This document shows, in pieces, positions 9,177-15,920 of a DNA stretch of 25,212 nucleotides. The position numbers and the translations under genes were made by a program. Each line of letters begins with the position of its first letter. The stretch's first letter is position 1. This stretch comes from a virus. The notes under the pieces are model-generated. The model did not search any database. It saw only the letters and a list, made by a program, of their open reading frames with translations, and had not been told where the DNA came from. Location of the stretch: positions 1-25,212 of IMG/VR virus record IMGVR_UViG_3300030060_004627; one strand, written 5' to 3'.

Positions 9177-9579
9177 CTTCTACCTTTTGTTTTAATTCTT
9201 CAACTTCATTTGTCAATTCATCAACTTGTAGTTTTTCATCAGCAACTTCACCTACTACATCTTCTAATTGTTGTAATAGTTGTTCTTTTTCTTTATCAGT
9301 TAGAAATCCATCTTCACCTAAAGTTTTATCTTTAGATGCAATCATTCTTTGTGCTATAGCTGCCATCTTAATTAACGATTCATCATTTCTAACAGATGTA
9401 TCTACTAAATCTTTTATAATAGGTCCGATTACTGCCATATCACCAGAATGTCTAATTACCTTTTTCATTTCAGCAATTAAATCTGATATCCTTACTTTTT
9501 TATTTTGCTGGTTATCGTAGATATCTTTAAATAATCCACTCAAATTTTTACCAGGAAATAATTCAAATTCTGTACTCAT
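9163..9579 (-). CDS. Small helical protein at head of baseplate operon, function unknown
   Basis: The protein has 138 residues, predicted almost entirely helical, with a C-terminal acidic coiled coil (QQLEDVVGEVADEKLQVDEL, then NEVEELKQKV). The N-terminus (FELFPGKNLSGLFKDIYDNQ) is a recognisable but unnamed segment. No signal peptide or membrane segment is present. It is first in the operon that carries the gp5-like, gp25-like and gp6-like genes, behind a candidate late promoter at 9601-9608, so a baseplate hub or assembly-chaperone role is plausible but unproven. Its last 14 bases overlap the start of the gp5-like gene. Confidence 0.82.
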   Translation of the reverse strand: MSTEFELFPGKNLSGLFKDIYDNQQNKKVRISDLIAEMKKVIRHSGDMAVIGPIIKDLVDTSVRNDESLIKMAAIAQRMIASKDKTLGEDGFLTDKEKEQLLQQLEDVVGEVADEKLQVDELTNEVEELKQKVEDGQK

Positions 9580-9600
9580 AATTTTTGTATATTATCTAAC

Positions 9601-9608
9601 TATAAATA
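9601..9608 (-). promoter_or_regulatory. Candidate late promoter motif (ATATTTATA), structural operon
   Basis: Plus-strand TATAAATA; in gene direction CAATATTTATAGTTAG, ending 21 bases before the ATG at 9579. It lies just past the terminator of the holin-like gene, so it marks the start of a new unit. No -33 TTG box is visible. This is the cleanest positional case for a promoter among the four copies. Confidence 0.5.
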
Positions 9609-9616
9609 TTGGAAAT

Positions 9617-9646
9617 AAAAAAACCTCCCATTTCTGAGAGGTTTTC
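9617..9646 (-). terminator. Rho-independent terminator after the holin-like gene
   Basis: In gene direction an AAAACCTC / GAGGTTTT stem, with a ~10-base loop, runs straight into a T tract of seven. It lies about 28 bases past the stop of the gene at 9674-9910. It cleanly separates that gene from the structural operon to its left. Confidence 0.85.
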
Positions 9647-9673
9647 ATATCTTAACCGGTTATGGTTGTATTC

Positions 9674-9910
9674 TTAAGCTTTCTTTTTAAGAATGTGGTA
9701 TAAAACTCCAGCACCTACTAAACCAAGTAGACCTTCGTTACTCAATCCACCTAATATACCCATAATGTTTTCCACTACAGATACCTCAGGCCAGAAAGGA
9801 ATCGCCGCACCTTTGAATAGTACTTCTAATACTACACCAAGAGCGATAACACTTATACCGATTTCTGTTAGATGATTAGCCCAATCGCCAATCTTTTTAA
9901 GAAATTCCAT
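9674..9910 (-). CDS. Small two-helix membrane protein, holin-like
   Basis: The protein has 78 residues: MEFLKKIGDWANHLTEIG, then a first hydrophobic segment (~17-36, ISVIALGVVLEVLFKGA), a Trp/Pro turn (AIPFWPEVS), and a second hydrophobic segment (~52-73, GILGGLSNEGLLGLVGAGVL) before a KKK tail. Size, two helices and charged C-terminus are consistent with a class II-type holin, but no family is recognised. Its ribosome-binding site AGAGGAG about 7 bases before the ATG is among the best in the window, implying high expression. It is flanked by its own terminator and a long leader, and the candidate lysis enzyme lies at 12856-13434, so a lysis role is inferred only. Confidence 0.75.
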   Translation of the reverse strand: MEFLKKIGDWANHLTEIGISVIALGVVLEVLFKGAAIPFWPEVSVVENIMGILGGLSNEGLLGLVGAGVLYHILKKKA

Positions 9911-10057
9911 ATATTACTCCTCTGTTTAAAATTAATGAAAATAACTTTTCCATATTACAAAACATCGGACTGTCCAGCTTATAACTATAGTATATATTAA
10001 ATAAAAAGTATGTTTTTTAATTTCACACCCAATGGGCAAACAATATTAGGTGTCAAA
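9911..10057 (-). promoter_or_regulatory. Long untranslated leader of the holin-like gene
   Basis: About 147 bases with no ORF. In gene direction it contains the ACACC/GGTGT complementary pair around a 19-base loop (10024-10052), an A/T-rich stretch with TATATACTATAG that might be a -7 region but lacks a convincing -33 TTG, and a short perfect dyad GGAC-A-GTCC (9967-9975). The leader ends in AGAGGAG before the ATG. A regulated or structured 5' leader is plausible; no known riboswitch is recognised. Confidence 0.4.
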
Positions 10058-10084
10058 CAAAAAACCCAACCTTACGGGGTTGGG
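10058..10084 (-). terminator. Rho-independent terminator of putative small RNA
   Basis: A perfect 7-bp stem CCCAACC / GGTTGGG with the loop CCGTAA is followed by TTTTTTG in the direction of transcription. It is about 105 bases past the carbamoyltransferase stop and ends the non-coding interval next to that gene. It could also terminate read-through of the carbamoyltransferase operon. Confidence 0.88.
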
Positions 10085-10182
10085 CTTTGTTATCCAATCA
10101 CTTTGAATTACGACTGGTTCTTTAGAGCTACTAAGTTTATCAATCTCCACACATCTGTCTACAATTGTTGAGCCCTACAAGT
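10058..10182 (-). ncRNA. Putative phage small RNA (about 120 nt)
   Basis: A stretch of ~125 bases with no usable ORF (the only ATG opens a 4-codon frame) lies between a candidate late promoter motif (10183-10190) and a strong intrinsic terminator (10058-10084). The sequence is less A/T-biased than neighbouring spacers and contains GTAGGGCTCAAC and a near repeat GTAGCTCTAAAG 48 bases later. It does not fold into an obvious tRNA cloverleaf and I see no known RNA family. The alternative is simply a long 3' UTR of the carbamoyltransferase operon. Transcript and function are inferred. Confidence 0.5.
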
Positions 10183-10190
10183 TATAAATA
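10183..10190 (-). promoter_or_regulatory. Candidate late promoter motif (ATATTTATA) before putative small RNA
   Basis: Plus-strand TATAAATA; in gene direction TAATATTTATAACTTG. It abuts the stop codon of the carbamoyltransferase gene (10191) and precedes about 120 non-coding bases ending in an intrinsic terminator. No -33 TTG is visible. It would place a transcript start near 10175-10180. Confidence 0.45.
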
Positions 10191-11900
10191 TTAGATTATT
10201 TTCTTAGAAATAAAAATATTATCAACTACTAAGAAGTCCATATCACAATTCATAAAGGTATCAATAGCTTCTTGCGTATCTCTAACCATAGTTTGGTCTT
10301 TTAAATTAAATGATGTATTAAGTAGTATTGGATACTTTGTAATCTTTTGATATTCTTTTAATAGTGCATACATCTTAGGATTAAAATCTTCTCTAAGTGT
10401 TTGTACTCTAGCTGAACCATCGGTGTGTGTAATAGCTGGTAATTTTTCTCTATGTTTTGGTTTTACCGAAACAATTTGATTCATATATGGTATCTCTATA
10501 TTGGGTGTAAAGAAGTGTTTCATATCTTCGTAAGTAACCATTGGAGCGAACGGTCTGAATCCCTCTCTTTTCTTTACTACCATATTTACCCTCTTCTTCA
10601 TTTGTGGGTCTCTTGGGTCTGCTAAGATAGAACGATTACCTAATGCTCTTGCACCAAATTCTAATTGACCTCTAACCCAACCAATGATGTTTCCTTCTGA
10701 TATAAGTTTAGCTACTTTAGGAAGTAACTCTTTATCAGATAATGCTTCATAAAATATTTTTTCATCATTCTCTTTTACAATTTTTACAATATCTAATAAC
10801 TTTTCAGATGGACCTAAGAATGGTGATTTATTTTGTTTCCTGTCATTTGTAATATGATTCCAATAGTTAAGAGCTGCTCCAATAGCAGAACCAGCATCAG
10901 ATGGAGCTGGTGGAATCCAAATATTTTTAAATGGAGTTTTACTTTGTATCTTACCATTAGCCGTTCCGTTATATGCACATCCACCACTTAAACATAAGTT
11001 TTTAGATTTAGTTTTTTTATATAACTTATTTAGTAATTTAAAGAAATGCTTTTCATATGTGTATTGTAAAGCTGCTGATATATTTTTATGTATATCATTA
11101 ATTGGTTCTTCGGGTAATCTATTTGGTATTTCTAATAGTTTAGATAATTTTGTATTGAACATAATCTTATCAGAATAGTGATAAGAGAAATATTCCATAT
11201 TTAGTTCAAATCCATCTTCCGTTTCTTTTATTAGTTCATCAAACTTTTTATGATGAAATAGATGAGTACCATATGGTGCCAATCCCATAACTTTATACTC
11301 ACCTTCATTTGGTTTGAATCCTAAGAAAGCAGTAATTGTAGAATAAAGTAATCCTAATGAGTGTGGATACACTACTTCACTATGTCTTTTTATTATGTTA
11401 TCTTTACCACTTGCTAATACAGTAGTATCCCATTCACCAACACCATCTACTGATAGTATAGCTGATTCATCAAAATCTGAGGTAAAGTATGAATATGCTA
11501 AATGAGATAAGTGATGATTACCAATGAAAACTTTAGCATTAGGAAATATGTAATCAAAATGTTCTAGTGGATTTGTTTTCTTTGGAAACTTAAATGGATT
11601 CTTCCAAAAGTATTTCCAATAAGATTTCCAATCTCTATCGTATTTTAGTTTTGGATTCTCATAGTAACATACTGCAGAAATATCTTTTCCACCAATATTG
11701 TTATTTTTCAAAATCCAATTAATAGAGTTTATTGGAAAACTATTATCGTGTTTTATACCAGTAAATCTCTCTTCTTCTACTGCGTTTAAAACTTGTCCAT
11801 TCTGTATTAGTGCTACTGCTGAGTCGTGAAATCCAAAAGAGATTCCGATAATGTACTTATCATTGATGTTCTTCATTCCAAAACTGATTTGGGTTTTCAT
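10191..11900 (-). CDS. NodU/CmcH-family O-carbamoyltransferase
   Basis: The protein has 569 residues from ATG 11900, or 561 from the more family-like ATG 11876 (MKNINDKYIIGISFGFHDSA), which overlaps the sigma-factor gene by only 17 bases. NodU/CmcH/TobZ enzymes move a carbamoyl group from carbamoyl phosphate, through carbamoyl-adenylate, to a hydroxyl. Visible motifs are the N-terminal G-x-S-F-G-F-H-D-S-A and EEERFTGIKHD, the mid SGGCAYN and PPAPSDAGSAIGAA, then the C-terminal-domain motifs ARALGNRSILADPRDP, FRPFAPMV and LLNTSFNLKDQTMV. Both the Kae1-like and YrdC-like halves appear complete. Substrate is unknown: a surface glycan, a virion sugar or a hydroxylated DNA base are all options. 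It is the last gene of the lysis/sigma operon. Confidence 0.92.
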   Translation of the reverse strand: MKTQISFGMKNINDKYIIGISFGFHDSAVALIQNGQVLNAVEEERFTGIKHDNSFPINSINWILKNNNIGGKDISAVCYYENPKLKYDRDWKSYWKYFWKNPFKFPKKTNPLEHFDYIFPNAKVFIGNHHLSHLAYSYFTSDFDESAILSVDGVGEWDTTVLASGKDNIIKRHSEVVYPHSLGLLYSTITAFLGFKPNEGEYKVMGLAPYGTHLFHHKKFDELIKETEDGFELNMEYFSYHYSDKIMFNTKLSKLLEIPNRLPEEPINDIHKNISAALQYTYEKHFFKLLNKLYKKTKSKNLCLSGGCAYNGTANGKIQSKTPFKNIWIPPAPSDAGSAIGAALNYWNHITNDRKQNKSPFLGPSEKLLDIVKIVKENDEKIFYEALSDKELLPKVAKLISEGNIIGWVRGQLEFGARALGNRSILADPRDPQMKKRVNMVVKKREGFRPFAPMVTYEDMKHFFTPNIEIPYMNQIVSVKPKHREKLPAITHTDGSARVQTLREDFNPKMYALLKEYQKITKYPILLNTSFNLKDQTMVRDTQEAIDTFMNCDMDFLVVDNIFISKKII

Positions 11901-12588
11901 CTATTACTTCACCTTCTAAAAATGCATTTAACATTTTCTTTTGATGTTGTTTCATCACATTTACAACCTTTGTAATGTAGTGAGTTTTACAATCAGTCAT
12001 TTCTCTGATTAGTAAGTATAAATGTTTTTTATTAAAGTTTTCTATATAATCTGCTCTTCTAAATAGTTCTAATACTGCATCTGCTATTTGGATATCTCTT
12101 TTCTTTGTAAATACAAGTGTAAGGTTTTTATCCCAATATCCCAACATTATTTTTCTAAACTCAGAGTATTCTTCATTTTGTTGAGTTTCATAATAATCGT
12201 TTTGGGGATTCCAAGTTTGAGGCATTTCAGATATCAATGCGTTCTTCTGCCACCTTTTGTAATTACCATTATTATTTAGAATCAGATAATTTTTTGCTAT
12301 GATTGTGAAATAAGAAAATGCTTTACCTTTACCTTCTTTGTACATATGCATTTTTTCTACCATAGCTGATACTACTTCTTTTTTAATATCAGATTTGGGT
12401 ACATCAAAGTAAGTAAATTTAAATGTATTTAAAACATTTTCTGCTAATTTCGCAAAAGGATATTTTATACCTTCATTGTATATTTTATTTTTTTCCTTTT
12501 GGTCTGTACATTTGTTATACGCAATAATAGCATCTTGCGCAGGAGTACCAAAATACATTTTGGATTTTTTTCTTCTTGGTCTTGGCAT
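11860..12588 (-). CDS. 55: Late-transcription sigma factor, gp55-like
   Basis: The protein has 242 residues; T4 gp55 has 185. Gp55 is the phage sigma subunit that directs host RNA polymerase to late promoters and recognises only a -10-like box. Layout matches: a basic N-terminus (RPRRKKSKMYFG), a region-2-like helical block (DAIIAYNKCTDQKEKNKIYN; YPFAKLAENVLNTFKFTYFD; KEVVSAMVEKMHMYKEGKGK) and the typical AFSYFTIIAKNYLI aromatic stretch (~residues 90-103), followed by a less conserved C-terminal half containing helices. Its C-terminal 41 bases (17 with the later start) overlap the carbamoyltransferase gene. The call rests on motif style and T4-like context rather than close identity. Confidence 0.75.
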   Translation of the reverse strand: MPRPRRKKSKMYFGTPAQDAIIAYNKCTDQKEKNKIYNEGIKYPFAKLAENVLNTFKFTYFDVPKSDIKKEVVSAMVEKMHMYKEGKGKAFSYFTIIAKNYLILNNNGNYKRWQKNALISEMPQTWNPQNDYYETQQNEEYSEFRKIMLGYWDKNLTLVFTKKRDIQIADAVLELFRRADYIENFNKKHLYLLIREMTDCKTHYITKVVNVMKQHQKKMLNAFLEGEVIDENPNQFWNEEHQ

Positions 12589-12591
12589 ACT

Positions 12592-12855
12592 TTATTTAAA
12601 TTGTTCGTTTAGTTCATCTACTATTCTTTTTAGTTCTGTAAATACAGAACCAACCTCATCATCGGATTCGAATGAACCTCTGATGTCTGCTTGCTTCATC
12701 TTATCATTGGCTTGTGTAATAGTAGTTACTACACCATTAATCGTACCAACCAAATCATCTTCTAATTGTTCGTTTTGTCGGAGTAAGTTTCTAACTCCTA
12801 TCAGCAGTCCAATGTTAGCAACTGCTGATACTCCTAAAATTATTTCTATAACCAT
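12592..12855 (-). CDS. Small N-terminally anchored membrane protein, function unknown
   Basis: The protein has 87 residues. Residues ~2-24 form one transmembrane helix (IEIILGVSAVANIGLLIGVR), followed by a polar helical region (NEQLEDDLVGTINGVVTTIT) and a conserved-looking acidic segment DIRGSFESDDEVGSVF, then a second short helix. This general design (short anchor, coiled coil, FESDDEVG) is one I associate with small proteins of T4-like marine phages, but I cannot name a function. It starts at the base after the stop of the lytic enzyme and ends three bases before the sigma-factor start, so it belongs to that operon. Confidence 0.82.
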   Translation of the reverse strand: MVIEIILGVSAVANIGLLIGVRNLLRQNEQLEDDLVGTINGVVTTITQANDKMKQADIRGSFESDDEVGSVFTELKRIVDELNEQFK

Positions 12856-13434
12856 TTAATTTAATTTTATATCGTATCCACTAAATTGTTTCATATACGA
12901 TGTTATCTTTGTACCATAAGCATCTTTAAAAACTTTACCATTTTTAAAATACCTTTTTACCGAACCCTGTCCTCCAAGATGTGCTGCTGCCAATATACCA
13001 CTTTCTGAAATATACATACCATTGATTATTTTTCCATCGAATAAATCAATATAAGTTTGTAGTTTTTCTTTGTTGTGTAGTAATAAAGCCATCATTGCTT
13101 CTTCTTGTAATTGTGGGTTGTTAAGGAATTCTTTACGAGTAACTTTGAATCCTAACCCTTTTAAGGTTGCTTTTCCAAATTGGTATTTACCCATATATCC
13201 CCAAGTGTTTGTAATATCATATCTATTACCACTTTCTCTGAATCCTATATCATATAAGAATCTATTAAGTTCCTCTTCGTGATATTGTTTGATTCTAAGT
13301 TTCTCAGCTTCTTCTCTGAGTTTTTCCTCCGTCATCAACTTATCATAGTTGTATAATTCGGATGTTGTTGCGGAATCTATCATTCCAAACGATAGTATTG
13401 AAATTACCATCGTAGCAATTAGTGTTTTTCTCAT
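12856..13434 (-). CDS. Secreted lytic transglycosylase-like muralytic enzyme (endolysin candidate)
   Basis: The protein has 192 residues. An N-terminal signal peptide is clear (MRKTLIATMVISILSFGMID, cleavage perhaps after residue 22), so export would be by the host Sec system rather than by a holin. A charged helical linker precedes a lysozyme-like domain: GFRESGNRYD with catalytic Glu near E67, GYMGKYQFGKATLKGLGF (G-x-x-G-x-x-Q, ~79-96) and ILAAAHLGGQGSVKRYF (~147-163), the pattern of SLT/lytic transglycosylases that cleave peptidoglycan between MurNAc and GlcNAc. It has a strong AAGGAG ribosome-binding site and a host-type promoter at 13465-13496. Role in lysis or infection is likely but not certain. 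Confidence 0.82.
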   Translation of the reverse strand: MRKTLIATMVISILSFGMIDSATTSELYNYDKLMTEEKLREEAEKLRIKQYHEEELNRFLYDIGFRESGNRYDITNTWGYMGKYQFGKATLKGLGFKVTRKEFLNNPQLQEEAMMALLLHNKEKLQTYIDLFDGKIINGMYISESGILAAAHLGGQGSVKRYFKNGKVFKDAYGTKITSYMKQFSGYDIKLN

Positions 13435-13464
13435 ACGGTATTTCTCCTTTTGATTAAACTATAA

Positions 13465-13496
13465 CAAATATACGAAAAAAATTTCATATATCCAAA
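13465..13496 (-). promoter_or_regulatory. Bacteroidota-type promoter, lytic enzyme operon
   Basis: In gene direction TTTG, 20 bases, TATATTTG. This is an exact fit to the TTTG/TAnnTTTG pattern of Bacteroidota housekeeping promoters. The start would be ~20-25 bases before the ATG, leaving room for the AAGGAG site. The block shares 30 of 32 bases with the promoter at 22620-22651. Confidence 0.85.
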
Positions 13497-13513
13497 TAAA
13501 ATCGCATTTTTTT

Positions 13514-13768
13514 TTATGCTTGCCCTATTGGACCGAAGTACATCTCCAATAGCTCATCATCGGTTGATTGAACCCTTCTTTTTAATTTATCTGCTTCGCT
13601 GATGAGTTTTGCGAATTCTTTGGCTGTTTGCATAAACATCTTTTGATTATGCAATAACCTTTCCTCTACCTCCTCTTTGGTAAGGATTTCTTTTTCAATC
13701 AGTAATTCCATTATAGATTGATTAAGTAGGTTAACTTGTAATAAGTTATCTTTGAGTTCTTTAATCAT
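13514..13768 (-). CDS. Small helical protein, function unknown
   Basis: The protein has 84 residues, almost all helical and charged (NLLQVNLLNQSIMELLIEKE; EEVEERLLHNQKMFMQTAKE; DKLKRRVQSTDDELLEMYFG), with amphipathic pattern consistent with a coiled-coil. It overlaps the upstream gene by 8 bases and is the last gene of the long repair/metabolism operon, ending just before the next promoter. No family recognised; no membrane segment or signal peptide. Confidence 0.8.
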   Translation of the reverse strand: MIKELKDNLLQVNLLNQSIMELLIEKEILTKEEVEERLLHNQKMFMQTAKEFAKLISEADKLKRRVQSTDDELLEMYFGPIGQA

Positions 13769-14009
13769 CTTTTTCTTCTTGTTTCTCTAATTCAGTTAAC
13801 AAGCTCTTTATATCTTCTTTATTATCTTCTAAATCACCAAATATTTTTTTTATATTTTTTGGTGAGTAACCTAACGAATGTGCTAATCTTACTACTATAG
13901 CTTTATACTCATTCAAATTCATATCATCAGGTACATCAAACTTTATTTCGTTTGCTTCCCTAACATTCTGTTTCCATCCGTTACTATACTTAAATATTAA
14001 TTTTGCCAT
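13761..14009 (-). CDS. Small acidic protein, function unknown
   Basis: The protein has 82 residues. It begins with a beta-like stretch (MAKLIFKYSNGWKQNVREA), followed by a helical segment (DDMNLNEYKAIVVRLAHSLG) with the phrase SLGYSPKNIKKIFGD that could be a small DNA- or protein-binding helical motif, and ends in an acidic helix (LLTELEKQEEKDD). Fourteen bases separate it from the deformylase stop. Function unknown. Confidence 0.8.
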   Translation of the reverse strand: MAKLIFKYSNGWKQNVREANEIKFDVPDDMNLNEYKAIVVRLAHSLGYSPKNIKKIFGDLEDNKEDIKSLLTELEKQEEKDD

Positions 14010-14023
14010 CGTTTCGTTTCGTT

Positions 14024-14644
14024 TTATACAATTTGATATCCTTTCTCCAATAATGGTACTGCTTTTTTGTACTTCATAAACTCAGTATCACCATCAGGAG
14101 ATTTAACCATAACCTTTTCATTTCTTCCAAATTTCTTTTCAGATACTCTTTGGATGTTGTATGCTCTAATAGAATCTGTAATTAATATTCCATCTAAATG
14201 GTCTATCTCATGCTGAGCAACAACACATTCTAACAATCCCTCATCAGCAAAGTAATTGTGTCCTTCTGTACCAATCTTATCCTTTTCATCAGGTCCAAAT
14301 TCTACTGTACCTAAGTTATCAGTTTCTACAGTTACAGAAACACTCCTAACTGTATTCTTTGGTTTTCTCATTGTTTTGGGAAGTGATAAACAACTCTCAA
14401 TATATTGAACTGCTTCTTCACTTCTTTTAACAATTTTAGGATTTATCAATACCATTGGTTGTTTAATGTTAATAACACACATTCTTTTATCTACACCAAT
14501 TTGATTTGCTGATAATCCAAATCCTTTTTCTTTTTCTAATGCGGTAAATAATGCCGCTGATATAACTTCTTCTTCAGATTTGTTTTTAGGTAAATCCGTA
14601 ACAACCTTTTGTAATTTTATTGCATCTGTAACTATCTTACTCAT
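14024..14644 (-). CDS. def: Peptide deformylase (phage-encoded)
   Basis: The protein has 206 residues from ATG 14644; an in-frame TTG at 14650 is less likely because the ATG overlaps the previous stop by only 8 bases. The enzyme removes the N-formyl group from new proteins using a metal bound by one Cys and two His. Numbering from the TTG at 14650, motif I is GLSANQIGV (45-53), motif II ESCLSLP (C87; the family usually has EGCLS, so Gly to Ser) and motif III QHEIDHLDG (H147, E148, H151). All catalytic residues are present, so it should be active. Phage deformylases are common in marine T4-like phages and are thought to aid processing of phage or host proteins. Confidence 0.95.
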   Translation of the reverse strand: MSKIVTDAIKLQKVVTDLPKNKSEEEVISAALFTALEKEKGFGLSANQIGVDKRMCVINIKQPMVLINPKIVKRSEEAVQYIESCLSLPKTMRKPKNTVRSVSVTVETDNLGTVEFGPDEKDKIGTEGHNYFADEGLLECVVAQHEIDHLDGILITDSIRAYNIQRVSEKKFGRNEKVMVKSPDGDTEFMKYKKAVPLLEKGYQIV

Positions 14645-14879
14645 TTTCAAATAAATTTAATTGTGATAAATCTTTTACAAGCTCTCGTTCTGATATATCT
14701 TCTCCCATTTTTCTACGAGTGATAGTCTTACCACCATCAGGAGATTCATATATCCAACCCTTCATATTAGTATATTGTTTTTGTAGTTCTCTATTTTTCC
14801 AATACATTTCTCTAATTTTTTCTCCAAGCTCCATATCATTTGGAGTTTCTTCTACTATTTTTTTTATTACTGAATCCAT
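14637..14879 (-). CDS. Small protein, function unknown
   Basis: The protein has 80 residues, predicted helical at its start (IKKIVEETPNDMELGEKIRE; MYWKNRELQKQYTNMKGWIY) and ending in an acidic helix (ISERELVKDLSQLNLFENE). No recognised domain. The central GWIYESPDGGKTITRRKMGE could be a short beta turn. It lies one base after the methyltransferase-like gene's stop and overlaps the deformylase start by 8 bases, so it is a coupled operon member. Confidence 0.78.
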   Translation of the reverse strand: MDSVIKKIVEETPNDMELGEKIREMYWKNRELQKQYTNMKGWIYESPDGGKTITRRKMGEDISERELVKDLSQLNLFENE

Positions 14880-14880
14880 G

Positions 14881-15435
14881 TTATATTTTTTTTACTAAGG
14901 TTTTTGTGTTTAATCTATTTTGATGTGGGTTCTTCCACAACTCTTTATTATCAAATTCGTTTAATTTTTTAATTTTTGAATTTTGTATTGCTATAGGATG
15001 GAGGTTTTTAAATTCTTCAACAATAGAATTGTTAATTAAAATATATCCACCCTCTACTAAGTAATCCCAAGCGTAATCAAATAATTCATATCTTACATTT
15101 TTATCAGTAGCTACTGACCCAATATCTATATCACAATATGCGATGTTTCTTTTATGTGGTTCTTGTTTATATACATCAAAAGAAAATATTCTTGGATGAT
15201 TTAGTGGGTTGAATATATCATATCCATATACTCTTTTACTTCCGTATAGTTCACATAACTTTTCAATGGTAACACCGACACCACAACCAAACTGAATTAT
15301 ATCTCCTTCTTTTGGTATGTCTAATGTCGGTAGTAGTTCTGATGCTATTTTGTATGAATGATAATCGTAACCATATTCACTCCATATGGTATTACCACCA
15401 TCAAACCACTCTTTCCATTGTTTCTTATAACTCAC
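14881..15435 (-). CDS. Class I SAM-dependent methyltransferase-like protein
   Basis: The protein has 184 residues. Residues ~41-60 (EGDIIQFGCGVGVTIEKLCE) form a Rossmann motif I (D/G-x-G-x-G-type, here FGCGVG), followed by VYGYDIFN (motif II acidic residue) and later LVEGGYILINNSIVEEF, a post-motif strand typical of small methyltransferases. A Tyr/His-rich N-terminus (YGYDYHSYK) precedes it. Substrate is unknown; its place after a nucleotidyltransferase and an RmlC-like cupin is consistent with sugar or surface-glycan modification. It shares one base with the nucleotidyltransferase stop. Confidence 0.7.
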   Translation of the reverse strand: MSYKKQWKEWFDGGNTIWSEYGYDYHSYKIASELLPTLDIPKEGDIIQFGCGVGVTIEKLCELYGSKRVYGYDIFNPLNHPRIFSFDVYKQEPHKRNIAYCDIDIGSVATDKNVRYELFDYAWDYLVEGGYILINNSIVEEFKNLHPIAIQNSKIKKLNEFDNKELWKNPHQNRLNTKTLVKKI

Positions 15436-15920
15436 TATACTGCTAAGTTGTTATATTTTTCTAATAACCAAGATGAAGATTGTACTTTATCACCCAATCC
15501 CCAAACTAACTCTATGCCCCATCCTTTACAAACATCTTCTTCTACAGATGGTACTTGACCAGCAACTCTATCACCACCATTACCAAACGCCATAACTCCT
15601 TCTTGCCATTCATTTTCACCTCTTTCTCTCATCCATTTGTGTCTTGATGCATCGATAAAATCACATGCTGATTCATCATTGTGTATTTTTGGATTCATAA
15701 TATAAACCCAATCTACTCCTTTTATGTTATCCATTATGAAAGCCCTTTCGTTTTCTTTCATAAATTGTTTTCCTTTTTTTCTCCTTAACCAACTATCGTT
15801 GTTAAGTCCAATCCAAACTTCATCTGCAAGTTCTCTTGCATTTTGGATACATTCAATATGACCTTTGTGTACGGGGTCAAATCCACCGCTAATTAAAATT
15901 ACTTTATACTTTTTACTCAT
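15435..15920 (-). CDS. Cytidylyltransferase-like nucleotidyltransferase (RfaE/TagD type)
   Basis: The protein has 161 residues, the size of single-domain cytidylyltransferases. The HxGH signature is clear: ISGGFDPVHKGHIECIQNA with H18 and H21. A KENERAFIMDNI segment follows (~55-66), where the family has its R/T-E-R-motif. The C-terminal VQSSSWLLEKY (here S-S-S instead of I-S-S-T-x-I) corresponds to the usual second motif. The family makes CDP- or ADP-linked precursors (CDP-glycerol, ADP-heptose, FAD/NMN relatives). Next to RmlC-like and methyltransferase-like genes, surface sugar synthesis is likely. Exact substrate unknown. Confidence 0.85.
   Translation of the reverse strand: MSKKYKVILISGGFDPVHKGHIECIQNARELADEVWIGLNNDSWLRRKKGKQFMKENERAFIMDNIKGVDWVYIMNPKIHNDESACDFIDASRHKWMRERGENEWQEGVMAFGNGGDRVAGQVPSVEEDVCKGWGIELVWGLGDKVQSSSWLLEKYNNLAV

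Noticed and set aside
10112-10140. TTTAGAGCTA on the plus strand, like part of a Cas9 guide scaffold.
   Set aside because: Only ten bases match, there is no repeat array or cas gene, and it lies within the small-RNA candidate on the other strand.
10058-10182. A tRNA gene in the non-coding stretch.
   Set aside because: No cloverleaf, no TTCRA loop with paired stem, and no CCA-like acceptor end.
13500-13530. A terminator after the 84-residue gene (GCAT/ATGC with an A-run).
   Set aside because: The stem is four bases and is not followed by a T tract in the transcription direction.
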